This document shows, one piece after another, positions 38,372 to 47,731 of a stretch of 64,000 bases of DNA. Source of the DNA: Chiayiivirga sp. (GTDB lineage: Bacteria; Pseudomonadota; Gammaproteobacteria; Xanthomonadales; Xanthomonadaceae); assembly GCA_022647565.1 (NCBI GenBank), contig JALCLA010000005.1, forward strand, positions 62,001 through 126,000. Direction: 5' to 3'. Under the pieces are notes generated by a model. It was not told where the DNA came from, did not search any database, and saw nothing but the letters and a program-made list of their open reading frames with translations. The translations under genes and the position numbers were made by a program. Within the stretch, counting starts at the first letter, position 1. Each line of letters opens with the position of its first letter.

Positions 38372-41300
38372 TCAGGCTTCGGGCGGAAACTGCGTCGGCG
38401 CGGGAGGCGCTACCACGGCTCGCGGCGGCCTGGCTTCCAGTTCATGCAGCAGATGCTGCACCGCGGCTTCGAGCGACGGGTCGCGCCCGGCGGCGATGGC
38501 TTCTGGCCGGTCGATCACTTCCACGTCCGGCGCCACGCCTTCGTTCTCCACCGCCCATTTCCCTTCCGTGTCCATGAAGCTGAAGGTGGCGGCGAGGACG
38601 ATGCCATTGTCGGCGAGGCGCGGGTTGCCCGAGATGCCGATCAGGCCGCCCCAGGTGCGGGTGCCGAACAGCTTGCCGAGGCCGAGCTTGCGGAAGTAGT
38701 AGGGCAGCGCATCGCCGCCGGAACTGGAGAGGCCGTTGATCAGCATCGCCTTGGGGCCGCGGTGATGCAGCAGCGGCGTCGGGTTCGGTTCCAGGCCGCG
38801 CTGCTTCCAGTAGTTCAGGGGCTGGCGCGAGAGCAGTTCGATCAGGCGGTCGGGAATGAAGCCGCCGCCGTTGTAGCGATCGTCGATGATGAGCGCGTCC
38901 TTGGCCGAGTACGCCAGCAGGCCCTTGAACAGTTCGCGGCTGCCTTCCACCGCGGTGTTGGGCACGTGGATGTAGCCGATGCGGCCGTCGGACAGGCGTT
39001 CCACCATGCGCCGGCGCTGCTGTACCCAATCGAGGTAGCGCAGGCCCAGTTCGCTGGCGATGGTGCGCACCCGCACTTCGCGCGCACCGGCTTCCTGCGG
39101 ACTGGCGTTGACGCGCAAGGTCACCACGCGGTCGGCATCGTTTTCGAACAGGCGGTAGACGTTGTCCACACCGCGCGTGGAGACGTTGTCCACGGCGAGG
39201 AGGAACTCGCCCTCGGCCACGTTCACGCCCGGCTCGGTCAGCGGCGAACGCAGCGCCGGATTCCAGTTCTCGCTCGGGAAGATGTGCGCGATGCGCACGT
39301 AGCCGGATTCGTGCGCGGCGAGTTCGGCGCCGAGTAGGCCGCCGGCGGCGCGCTCCGGCTTGGGTTCGTCGCCGCTCTCGACATACACGTGGCCGGCATT
39401 GGCTTCGCCCGCGATTTCCTGCAGCAGGTAGTCAAGGTCGGCACGGTTGGCCACGTGCGGCAGCAGCGCTTCGTACTTGGCGCGGATCGCGTTCCAGTCC
39501 TGGCCGTGCATGCCGGCGTCGTAGAACCAGTCGCGCAGGATGCGCCAGCCATCCACGTACAACTGGCGCCACTCGCGCGTGGGTTCGATGCGCAGTTGCA
39601 TGTGCGCCAGATCGAGCTTGCCGGCATCGAAGTCGGCCTTCGGCTTCGCATCGACGATGGCGTAGTCGTCGCCGCGCCGCAGCAGCAGCTTGCTGCCATC
39701 GTGCGACAGCGCATAGCCCTGCGCCGGACCCACCGCCTCGGGCTTGGCTTCGGCATCGAGGCTCAGGAAGCGCAGCTCACCCGGCCCGCCGTCGCTCAGC
39801 GCCATATAGAACACGCCCGCCTCGTTCGCGCTCAGGCCCACGTAGTTGCCCGGTGGTGCGTTGAGTGCGATCACGCGCTGATTGAAACCGGGAAGATCGA
39901 TGCGCAGCGGCTTGGGTGCGGCCTTTTCGTCGCTCTTGCCGTTCCCGTCCTTCTTCTCCTCGCCCGCACCGACCTCGTCGCTTAGCGGCCGGTACAGCGC
40001 AGGGCCGTCCGCGGCCAGCGTCGCGGCATACAGGCGCGTGGCGTTGTTGTAGAGGAAATTGAACTCGTAGGAACTGAAGGCGAGGTTGTAGTCGCGGTTC
40101 GAGAGGAAATACAGGTAGCGGCCTTGCGGGTCGAACGCCGGGCTGGTCTCGCTGGTGTCGTCGGGCGTGAGCTGGCGTGCGGCCTTGGCCTCCAGCGAGT
40201 ACAGCCAGATCGAGGTGTTGCGGCTGGCATTGCCCTTCACGTAGGCCAGCCAGCGGCTGTCGGGCGACCACACGTAGGTCTCCGGGTCCTCGTGGGTGAA
40301 GATGTCGGCCTCGGTCAGCGCGCCGCTGGCGACGTCGACGATGCGCAGGCGCTGCTTCTTGTCGCCGAACGCGAGCTTGGCCGAATCGGGTGACCACACC
40401 GGCGCGAAGCGCCAGATGTCGCCGTCGGTGGTGAGGCGACGCGGTTCGGACTTGCCGTCCTGGGCGCGCAGGTAGATCTCGTACTCGCCGCTGGCGTCGC
40501 TCAGGTAGGCGATCCACTTGCCATCGGGCGACCAGCTCACGCTGTGCTCGCGCGCATCGGGCGTCATCGAGACGTTGCGCGGCTCGCCGTGCTTGGCCGG
40601 CACCGTGTAGATCTCGCCGCGCGCGCCGAACACGGCGCGCTCACCGCCCGGCGAGAGACCGAACGACTCCACGAATTTGTTGGCCGCCACGTGCCGCGGC
40701 AAGGTCTGCGGCAGGTCGCCGGCGATGCGGATCGGCACCTCCTCCGGCGCACTGCCCGGTGTCATGCGCCAGATCGAACCCCCCTTTTCGAACACCAGTG
40801 AATCCGGGCCGGCGCTCGGCCACATCACGTCGAAGTCGGTGTAGCTGGTCAGCTTGGTCGCCTCGCCGCCGCCCGGCGCGATCGAATACAGGTTGAGGGT
40901 CTTGTCACTGCGATCCGAGACGAAATACACCGTGTCGCCGATCCACATCGGCTGGTGGTCGGTGGCGCGATCGGTGGTGAGCTGCAACGACGTGTTCGCG
41001 GCCAGGTCGTAGATCCACACGTCCTGCGCGCGCCCGCCGCGGTAACGCTTCCAGCTGCGGAAGTCGCGATCGATGGGGGTGTAGACCAGCTTGGTGCCGC
41101 TGGGATCGAACATGCCGCCGCCTGATTCGGGCACGGCGAGAGGCGTTTCCAGACCGCCGTCCACCGGCACCAGATAGGGACGCCCGCCGCGTTCATCCCA
41201 GGGCACGCGATTCATGCGAACCAGCACGTTCCTGCCGTCCGGGCTCCAGTCCAGCACGCGGTTGTCGGTGCCGCCGCGCGGTGGCATCTCGCCCACGTCG

Positions 41301-41632
41301 TTGTACCAGGTCAACTGCTTCGGTGGCCCGCCGGCGGTCGGCATCACGTAGACCTGGCGCGTACCGTTGTATTCGGCCGAGAACGCGATCTGGCTGCCAT
41401 CGGGCGAGAACTTCGGGTACAGCTCCTTGCCCGGATGCGACGTCAGACGCTGCGCCGTGCCGCCGCTGGCGTTGGCGAGATAGAGGTCGCCGGCGTAGAC
41501 GAAGGTGACCAGCTGGCCATGCACATCGGGAAAGCGCAGCAGCTTGGTCGGGCTTTCGGCCAGCGCCGGCAGCGTGGCCGTGGCACACAACAGGGCGAGC
41601 AGGCGGGGAGCGGAACGGAACGACGCGAGCAT
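38372..41632 (-). CDS. Tricorn-type S41 protease, secreted
   Basis: A 1,086-residue protein from ATG 41632 (GGAG upstream). Signal peptide LLALLCATATLPALA, then two beta-propeller-like halves with many LTSHPGKELYPKFSPDGSQIAF-type repeats, a PDZ-like segment, and a C-terminal S41 serine protease domain with nucleophile Ser in NGLSSSGGDA and IIDDRYNGGG before it. The domain order is that of archaeal Tricorn and its bacterial relatives. It would cut peptides exported or taken up in the periplasm. It is divergent from an S9 prolyl-oligopeptidase gene, which suggests a joint peptide-degradation role. Confidence 0.88.
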   Translation of the reverse strand: MLASFRSAPRLLALLCATATLPALAESPTKLLRFPDVHGQLVTFVYAGDLYLANASGGTAQRLTSHPGKELYPKFSPDGSQIAFSAEYNGTRQVYVMPTAGGPPKQLTWYNDVGEMPPRGGTDNRVLDWSPDGRNVLVRMNRVPWDERGGRPYLVPVDGGLETPLAVPESGGGMFDPSGTKLVYTPIDRDFRSWKRYRGGRAQDVWIYDLAANTSLQLTTDRATDHQPMWIGDTVYFVSDRSDKTLNLYSIAPGGGEATKLTSYTDFDVMWPSAGPDSLVFEKGGSIWRMTPGSAPEEVPIRIAGDLPQTLPRHVAANKFVESFGLSPGGERAVFGARGEIYTVPAKHGEPRNVSMTPDAREHSVSWSPDGKWIAYLSDASGEYEIYLRAQDGKSEPRRLTTDGDIWRFAPVWSPDSAKLAFGDKKQRLRIVDVASGALTEADIFTHEDPETYVWSPDSRWLAYVKGNASRNTSIWLYSLEAKAARQLTPDDTSETSPAFDPQGRYLYFLSNRDYNLAFSSYEFNFLYNNATRLYAATLAADGPALYRPLSDEVGAGEEKKDGNGKSDEKAAPKPLRIDLPGFNQRVIALNAPPGNYVGLSANEAGVFYMALSDGGPGELRFLSLDAEAKPEAVGPAQGYALSHDGSKLLLRRGDDYAIVDAKPKADFDAGKLDLAHMQLRIEPTREWRQLYVDGWRILRDWFYDAGMHGQDWNAIRAKYEALLPHVANRADLDYLLQEIAGEANAGHVYVESGDEPKPERAAGGLLGAELAAHESGYVRIAHIFPSENWNPALRSPLTEPGVNVAEGEFLLAVDNVSTRGVDNVYRLFENDADRVVTLRVNASPQEAGAREVRVRTIASELGLRYLDWVQQRRRMVERLSDGRIGYIHVPNTAVEGSRELFKGLLAYSAKDALIIDDRYNGGGFIPDRLIELLSRQPLNYWKQRGLEPNPTPLLHHRGPKAMLINGLSSSGGDALPYYFRKLGLGKLFGTRTWGGLIGISGNPRLADNGIVLAATFSFMDTEGKWAVENEGVAPDVEVIDRPEAIAAGRDPSLEAAVQHLLHELEARPPRAVVAPPAPTQFPPEA

Positions 41633-41766
41633 GGAAACTCCGGCAACAAGGCGGGGCAAGGCGCGATTGTAGTGAGCGCGGCACGCGCGCGCCCTGCCGG
41701 AAGTCATGCTTGAGGCCGGAAGCGGCCCTGCTACCCTGCGCGGGCTTTCGTCGCCACGAGAACCGT

Positions 41767-44160
41767 ATGCGTCTTTCCCTGCTTGCCCTTGGTTTCACCT
41801 TCGCTGCCGCAGCGTCCGCCGCACCGCTCACGCTGGAGCAGATCATGGCCGATCCGGACTGGATCGGGTCGCCGGTGGAAGGCGCGTACTGGGCGCTGGA
41901 CGGCAAGGCCATCCACTACCAGCTCAAGCGCGATGGCAGCCTGCTGCGCGATGACTACACGCTCGATCCGGCCACCGGCACCAGCCGCGCCACGGCCGAT
42001 GCCGAACTCGCGCGTCTCGATGCGAGTGCGCCGGTGTTCGACCGCGAACGCCGCCGCGCGCTGTTCGTGCGCAATGGCGACGTGTTCCTGCGCGAGCTTG
42101 GCACGGGTGCGCTGCGCCAGCTCAGCCGCAGCGAGGCGATGGAATCATCCCCGATGTTCTCCGCCGACGGGCGTGCCGCGCTGTTCCTGAGCAACGCCGA
42201 CTGGACGCGCTACGACTTCGCCACCCAGGTGCTTTCACCGGCGGTGGTGCTCAAGGCCGAGAAGGATCCCGCGGCGACACCCGACAAGGACGAGCTGCGC
42301 GAGACGCAGTTGCGTCTGTTCGACACCTTGCGCAAGGAGAAGGCGCAGCGCGAGGCGCAGCGCGAACGCGACCTGGCCTTGCGCGCCATCGATGCCACGC
42401 GCGCGCCGGTGCCGGTGTACCTGGGCGACGAGGTCAGGCTGGCGGGAAGTTCGCTCTCGCCGGATGGACGCTACCTGCTGGCCGTCACCGAGCCCAAGTC
42501 GGCGGAGGCCGGGCGTGGCGGCAAGATGCCCAAGTACGTGACCGAATCGGGCTACGAGGAAGTGGAGGACGTGCGGGTGCGCGTCGGGCACAACCCGCCG
42601 TCGGGCCACCGATTGTGGTTGGTCGATGTGGCGACGCGGCAGGTGACCGAGTTGGCAACCGATCCGCTGCCGGGCGTCGCCAAGGACCCGCTGGCCGAGC
42701 TGCGCAAGGCGGCCAAGCTCGATCCGATCACGGGCGCGCGCGCGCTGCGCGTGGACCAGATGCAATGGACGCGCGACGGAGCGCAGGTGGCGGTGCAGCT
42801 GCGCGCGGTCGACAACAAGGATCGCTGGCTCGCGACGGTGGACTTCGGCAAGAAGGCGCTGGCGCCGCAGCACCGGCTCAGCGATGCGGCCTGGATCAAC
42901 TGGAACTTCAACGAGTTCGGCTGGCTGCACGACGACCGGACGCTGTGGCTGCTGAGCGAGGAATCGGGTTATTCGCAGCTGTACACGCTCGTGCCGGGCA
43001 AGAAGACGCAGGCACTCACGACGGGTGCGTGGGAAGTCTCGGCGCCGGTGCTGTCGGCCGATGGCGCGCGTTTCTATTTCCTCTGCAACCGGGCCTGGCC
43101 GGGCGACTACGAAGTCTGCGCGAAGGACCTCGCCGCGGGCGAGGGCCGCTCCGGGCATTCAGCCTCCCGCGGTACTGATCCATCCATGGATGGCGTGCGC
43201 GAGCTCACCGCACTGGATGGCGTCGAATCCTTCGTCGAATCGCCTGACGGCAAGCAACTGCTGATCAGCCATTCGCGCAGCCACCTGCCGATGCAGCTGG
43301 CGCTGGTGTCGAGTGCGGGTGGTGAGGCTCGGCCGCTCACCGACACGCGCAAGCCCGGCTTCAAGGCCATGCGCTGGCAGGAGCCGGTGTTCGTGCAGGT
43401 GCCGTCCAGCCACGTGAAGGCGCCGTTGTGGTCGAAGTTCTACGCGCCGGCTGCGAGGGAGGCCGGCAAGACCTATCCGATCGTGCTGTTCGTGCACGGC
43501 GCGGGCTACACCCAGAACACCCACGCGCGCTACCCCTACTACTTCCGCGAGCAGATGTTCCACCAGTTGCTGGCCGAGCAGGGCTACCTCGTGCTCGACA
43601 TCGACTACCGTGCCTCGGAAGGCTATGGCCGCGACTGGCGCACCGCGATCTATCGCCAGATGGGACATCCCGAACTGGAAGACCTGATCGACGGCGTGAA
43701 CTGGCTGGTGCAGGAGCACCAGGGCGACGCGTCGAACGTCGGCGTGTACGGCGGTTCGTATGGTGGCTTCATGAGCCTGATGGCGCTGTTCCGTGCGCCG
43801 GAAACCTTCCATGCCGGCGCCGCCCTGCGCCCGGTGACGGACTGGACCCAGTACAACCACGAGTACACGGCCAACATCCTCAACACGCCGGCGCTGGACC
43901 CGGAAGCGCATCGCAAGAGCTCGCCGATCGAGTACGCGGCCGGACTGCAAGGGCACTTGCTGATCGCCCATGGCATGCTCGACGACAACGTGTTCTATCA
44001 GGATTCGGTGCGACTGGCGCAGCGCCTGATCGAGCTGAAGAAGCAGAACTGGGAACTGGCGAGCTATCCGCTGGAACGACACGGCTTCGTGCACGCCGAT
44101 GCCTGGCTGGACGAGTACCGCCGCATCCACGCCCTGTTCGAGCGGGTGCTGAAGGATTGA
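41767..44160 (+). CDS. S9 family peptidase (prolyl oligopeptidase / DPP IV-like), secreted
   Basis: About 797 residues, ATG 41767 giving a signal peptide (LSLLALGFTFAAAASAA). A beta-propeller N-terminal half (SPMFSADGRAALF) is followed by an alpha/beta hydrolase. The catalytic triad is visible: Ser in YGGSYGGFM, Asp in GMLDDNV and His in ERHGFVH. It would release dipeptides or cleave after Pro in the periplasm. Near 43140-43200 the protein carries a segment (GRSGHSASRGTDPSMDG) that looks like an insertion before VRELTALDGV. It faces the tricorn gene, with about 135 bases between the starts. Confidence 0.9.
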   Translation: MRLSLLALGFTFAAAASAAPLTLEQIMADPDWIGSPVEGAYWALDGKAIHYQLKRDGSLLRDDYTLDPATGTSRATADAELARLDASAPVFDRERRRALFVRNGDVFLRELGTGALRQLSRSEAMESSPMFSADGRAALFLSNADWTRYDFATQVLSPAVVLKAEKDPAATPDKDELRETQLRLFDTLRKEKAQREAQRERDLALRAIDATRAPVPVYLGDEVRLAGSSLSPDGRYLLAVTEPKSAEAGRGGKMPKYVTESGYEEVEDVRVRVGHNPPSGHRLWLVDVATRQVTELATDPLPGVAKDPLAELRKAAKLDPITGARALRVDQMQWTRDGAQVAVQLRAVDNKDRWLATVDFGKKALAPQHRLSDAAWINWNFNEFGWLHDDRTLWLLSEESGYSQLYTLVPGKKTQALTTGAWEVSAPVLSADGARFYFLCNRAWPGDYEVCAKDLAAGEGRSGHSASRGTDPSMDGVRELTALDGVESFVESPDGKQLLISHSRSHLPMQLALVSSAGGEARPLTDTRKPGFKAMRWQEPVFVQVPSSHVKAPLWSKFYAPAAREAGKTYPIVLFVHGAGYTQNTHARYPYYFREQMFHQLLAEQGYLVLDIDYRASEGYGRDWRTAIYRQMGHPELEDLIDGVNWLVQEHQGDASNVGVYGGSYGGFMSLMALFRAPETFHAGAALRPVTDWTQYNHEYTANILNTPALDPEAHRKSSPIEYAAGLQGHLLIAHGMLDDNVFYQDSVRLAQRLIELKKQNWELASYPLERHGFVHADAWLDEYRRIHALFERVLKD

Positions 44161-44216
44161 CCACACGCTTCGCGGTTGACCTTGGGCGTTCCCTATCCCT
44201 TCTTGGACTTTCGCTC

Positions 44217-45266
44217 ATGCCGAACCGTGCATATCCAGGTGGATCGAAATCTCGCGTAAGCCGAGCTGGATCAAATGTTCGAGACAACACCGCCACTTCA
44301 GAAGACCTGGAAGTAATCGAACAGTGGCGCGCGGCGCATCGAGGCGTGTTGAATACGTTTCAAGCAATCCTTCGAACGAGGACGCGCGGAACAAATGTTT
44401 CTGTGGCTCAAAGGCACAAACGCAAGCGCACCATATTTGACAAGCTCCAACGATTGCCAGGTATGCAGTTGGCTCGGATGGATGACGTTGCGGGATGTCG
44501 CCTCATATTTCGCAGCGTCAAAGAGCTTGAAAAATTCCGTTCGGATTTCCACAAGGCTCGATTCAATCACAAGCTACGCAATGAACCTGACAAGTACAAC
44601 TACATCAAGAACCCAAAGACTACCGGATATCGTGGAATTCACGATGTTTACGAATACGACGTCAACTCCGAGAACGGACGGGCGCTAACGGGTTTGTACA
44701 TTGAGATTCAGTACCGCACCTTGATTCAGCACGCCTGGGCGACAGCGGTCGAAGTGATTGGATTCATCACGGAAAGCCAGCCAAAATTTCAACAAGGGGA
44801 CAATCGCTACGAGCGTGCAATGGCGCTTGCAAGCGAGATGCTTGCTCGGGCTCACGAGCGGGCAGCTGGGCCATTTCCGGAGCTTTCTGATAGGGAGGTT
44901 CTTCAGCAATTTCTAGTGCTAGACAATGAACTGTCTCTCATGCAAACACTTCGTGGCCTAAATCAGGCGAAGAGCGAAATATCCGACAAACGCAACACAA
45001 TTCTCATCTTTTCCGAGACTGGCGACTTGGAGTCGAAGAGCTTTCGAGATGCTACGGATGCGCTTCGCGCACTGTTCGAGCTAGAGAAACAACGGCCCAG
45101 GAGCGACATTGTCTTGGTGCGTGCCGATAGTGGCGAAGAGGTGCGCCTTGCATTCCGGAACTACTTCACTGACGCCCGCGAGTTCGTTCGTCTAATGGAC
45201 AGTGCGTGCGCAAAACTCAGCGGCCATGGCGCAGTCGCAACGAAAAGAACAGTTCTGCGTCGTTGA
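44217..45266 (+). CDS. RelA/SpoT-domain protein, putative alarmone synthetase
   Basis: A 349-residue protein with a (p)ppGpp-synthetase fold. Motifs: basic RHKRKRTIFDKL (about 66-77), DDVAGCRLIF (D89/D90, Mg site), NPKTTGYRGIHDVYEY (about 132-147, nucleotide and substrate loop) and the catalytic Glu in YIEIQYRT (E163), followed by HAWATAVEV. No hydrolase (HD), TGS or ACT domain is present. About 150 extra residues form a C-terminal helical extension. GC content is low: 26 of 60 bases at 44521-44580 and 31 of 60 at 44641-44700, against 39 of 60 at 43921-43980 next door. This suggests horizontal acquisition. The product could be a housekeeping small alarmone synthetase, a toxic one (toxSAS) or an antiphage factor. 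Confidence 0.85.
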   Translation: MPNRAYPGGSKSRVSRAGSNVRDNTATSEDLEVIEQWRAAHRGVLNTFQAILRTRTRGTNVSVAQRHKRKRTIFDKLQRLPGMQLARMDDVAGCRLIFRSVKELEKFRSDFHKARFNHKLRNEPDKYNYIKNPKTTGYRGIHDVYEYDVNSENGRALTGLYIEIQYRTLIQHAWATAVEVIGFITESQPKFQQGDNRYERAMALASEMLARAHERAAGPFPELSDREVLQQFLVLDNELSLMQTLRGLNQAKSEISDKRNTILIFSETGDLESKSFRDATDALRALFELEKQRPRSDIVLVRADSGEEVRLAFRNYFTDAREFVRLMDSACAKLSGHGAVATKRTVLRR

Positions 45267-45388
45267 GGAAGGGATGGATAATGACTCAGCGGCAGGGCGC
45301 GTCGTAAACGACAGCGCGCATCGTTCGATGCGCGCTGTATTGGCTTACGGCCTGCATCCGCGGAGACGCAGGGCGCGGCGCAGTGGCA

Positions 45389-47254
45389 TCAGTGTTCCCA
45401 GCGCAGGCTCAGCAGCGCGGTCATGCCCGGCGTGTTGAATCCGCGCACCAGCACATAGTCGCGATCGAACAGGTTCTCGATGCGCGCGTCCAGCGTGAGT
45501 GATTCGGTGAGCGGCAGGTTGCCGCGCAGGCTGGCGATGCCATAGCCCGGCAGGTCGCCACCGAACTCCGGGCGGGTCGAGGCCGCGTGGCCTTCGATGC
45601 CGAAGCGCGCGCCGTTGTCGAAGCGTCGATCCAGCGCCAGCGTGGCCTTGCGCGAAGGACGACGCAACAGATCGGTGCCGGTGTCCTGGTTCTCCGCGTC
45701 CTGCCAGGTCGCATTGCCGTCCAGGGCCCAGGCACCCAGCTCCCAGCGACCGCGCAGTTCCAGTCCGTCGATGCGGGCGCGGCCGATGTTGATCGCCTGG
45801 AACGTGTCACCGCCGCTGAAATCGACCAGATCACGGATCTGGTTGCGGTAGGCGCGCAGGCCGAGCGTGGCATTCGCGTCGAGTTCCAGGTCGAGGCCGG
45901 CTTCGAGGCTGCGCGAGCGTTCCGGGTCGAGCTGCGGATTGCCCGCGAACAAGCCGCCGAAACCCGGCGAGTAGAGTTCGTTCAGGGTGGGCGCACGGAA
46001 ACCTTCGCCCCAGCTCAGCACCGTGCGCACGGCGCCGCCGATCTCCCAGCCCCAGGCCGCGCCGAAGGTCGATTCACCACCGAACTGGCTGTTCTCGTCG
46101 TACCGCGCCGAGGCTTCGAAATCGTGCGCGCCGCCATCGCGTTGCCAGGTTCCGAACGCCGCGCGATTGTGGCGACGCGCGGCATAGACCGCCTCGCCCG
46201 CGAAGGTGTCGAGGTTGACACCGCGTTCGCGCACATAGCCCAGGCCCAGCACCAGATCCGAGGCCTCGCCCAGATCGAACTCGTTGGTCCAGTCGAGCTG
46301 CTCGCGGCGCGAGTCGTAGCGCGAGAAGAAATCCGGGGTGACCAGCGTGTCGCGGCTGGACGACAGCGCGAGACGGTGGTTCCAATCCTCGAGCGCGCCC
46401 AGGTCGGTGCCGAGGTTGCCTGCCAGGGTCAGGCCGTAGTGGGTCTGCCTGGTGTGCGAGTTGCCCTGGTCGAAGGCCACGTTGTTGTCGCGACGCGAGG
46501 CGACGGCTTCCAGGCGCTGGTCGCCCAAGGCCGCATCGCCGTGCAACAAGGCATTGCGATGGCGGAAGCCGTCGGCGTCCGGATCGTAGGAGAAACCTTC
46601 CTCGTTCTGCGAGCTGACGCCGCCGACATCGGCATAGCCCAGGCGCAGGTCGAAGCCGCCGCGCTCGTTGCGCCAGCCCGCGCCCACGTCGGCGGCGAAG
46701 GCTTCGTGGTTGCCGACGCCGAGGCTGGCATCGGCGCCATCGGTACGGCGGGTGAAGAACTGGATCACGCCGCCGATCGCATCCGAGCCCCACAGCGCCG
46801 CGCGCGGACCGCGAACGATCTCGATGCGCTCGATCTGGTTCAGCGCCAGCTGTTCCCAGGCGAAGGCGCCGGTGCCCAGCGCCGCGACGCGCACGCCGTC
46901 GATCAGCACCAGCGCGTGGCTGGAGTTGGCGCCGCGCAGGAACACGCTGGTCTGCTGGCCCTGGCTGCCACCGCGCACGATGTCGAGGCCGGGCACGGCG
47001 CGCAGCAGGTCGAACACGTCGTGCGTGGCGCTGGCTTCGATTTCATCGCGGGTGATGACGTCAACGCTGGCAAGCGTCTGGTCGAGGGCGACGGGCGAGC
47101 GATTCGCCGTGACCACGACGGTGCCTTCGCGCGGGTAGTGGGCCGAGCTGACGCTGATCGGCTCCGAGGCCGGCGTCACATCATCCTGGGCGAGGGTAGG
47201 GAACGACAGCGCGATGCCCAGCGCCAGCGCGGAAAGAAGGATTGCACGTTGCAT
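45389..47254 (-). CDS. btuB: TonB-dependent cobalamin receptor BtuB-like
   Basis: BtuB imports vitamin B12 across the outer membrane using TonB energy. The 621-residue protein has a signal peptide (AILLSALALGIALSFPTLA), TonB-box-like region (EGTVVVTA), plug domain (DVFDLLRAVPGLDIVRGGSQGQQTSVFLRG) and a C-terminal beta-barrel ending RWEH, with an NLFDRDYVLVRGFNTPGM penultimate strand. E. coli BtuB is 614 residues. A cobalamin riboswitch about 140 bases upstream supports B12 rather than iron. No btuF/btuCD genes are in the window. Confidence 0.92.
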   Translation of the reverse strand: MQRAILLSALALGIALSFPTLAQDDVTPASEPISVSSAHYPREGTVVVTANRSPVALDQTLASVDVITRDEIEASATHDVFDLLRAVPGLDIVRGGSQGQQTSVFLRGANSSHALVLIDGVRVAALGTGAFAWEQLALNQIERIEIVRGPRAALWGSDAIGGVIQFFTRRTDGADASLGVGNHEAFAADVGAGWRNERGGFDLRLGYADVGGVSSQNEEGFSYDPDADGFRHRNALLHGDAALGDQRLEAVASRRDNNVAFDQGNSHTRQTHYGLTLAGNLGTDLGALEDWNHRLALSSSRDTLVTPDFFSRYDSRREQLDWTNEFDLGEASDLVLGLGYVRERGVNLDTFAGEAVYAARRHNRAAFGTWQRDGGAHDFEASARYDENSQFGGESTFGAAWGWEIGGAVRTVLSWGEGFRAPTLNELYSPGFGGLFAGNPQLDPERSRSLEAGLDLELDANATLGLRAYRNQIRDLVDFSGGDTFQAINIGRARIDGLELRGRWELGAWALDGNATWQDAENQDTGTDLLRRPSRKATLALDRRFDNGARFGIEGHAASTRPEFGGDLPGYGIASLRGNLPLTESLTLDARIENLFDRDYVLVRGFNTPGMTALLSLRWEH

Positions 47255-47392
47255 GTTGGGAACTCCGGATACGCACACCCGCGGGAATGGCGGATCGGAT
47301 CGGAGACACGGCGAAGCGGAGGCGCGGACGGCCGGAACGCATCGCCGCCTCGCCCACCGCGATGCGCCGCTGCGTGGCACGAAGCCACGCGC

Positions 47393-47545
47393 TCCAGGCC
47401 GGTCTCCGGGCTGGCAGGCCGGAAGCAGCGAAGCTCCCGCATCCGCCGCCTTCCCGGGATGGCCCCAGTGGCGTGTTGGCGGATTGCGCCTGCTTACCGT
47501 TGCGGGGGCAGCGCCGGACTTGCACCGGCTTCCCGAGCACCTGAA
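47393..47545 (-). ncRNA. Cobalamin riboswitch upstream of btuB
   Basis: On the minus strand the conserved pieces appear in order: GGTGCTCGGGAAGCCGGTG, CAAGTCCGG, GCCCCCGCAACGGTAA, GCCACTGGG and the terminal AGCCCGGAGACCGGCC. These are the conserved cores of the AdoCbl riboswitch. It ends about 140 bases before the btuB ATG. It should repress the receptor when coenzyme B12 is abundant. Confidence 0.93.
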
Positions 47546-47555
47546 AGCGGCGCGC

Positions 47556-47584
47556 AGTCTAGTGGCTGCGTGCGGGCCTGTCGA
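47556..47584 (-). promoter_or_regulatory. Putative sigma-70 promoter of the btuB riboswitch mRNA
   Basis: On the minus strand TCGACA (47584-47579; 5 of 6 match to TTGACA), a 17-base spacer, and TAGACT (47561-47556; 4 of 6 match to TATAAT). The predicted start just precedes the riboswitch aptamer. Confidence 0.45.
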
Positions 47585-47731
47585 CGCGCCGCGCCGCGCA
47601 CCGCTCGCGATGGTCGATCCGGCCGGGACGGCCCGGCCCGAGACCTGCAAGGGCCTTCGTGCGCCAAGTCACGTTTGTTTGCAATTGAATGAGCCTACAC
47701 TGGCCTCCCGCCGCTGCTTCGGAAGTCGGGT

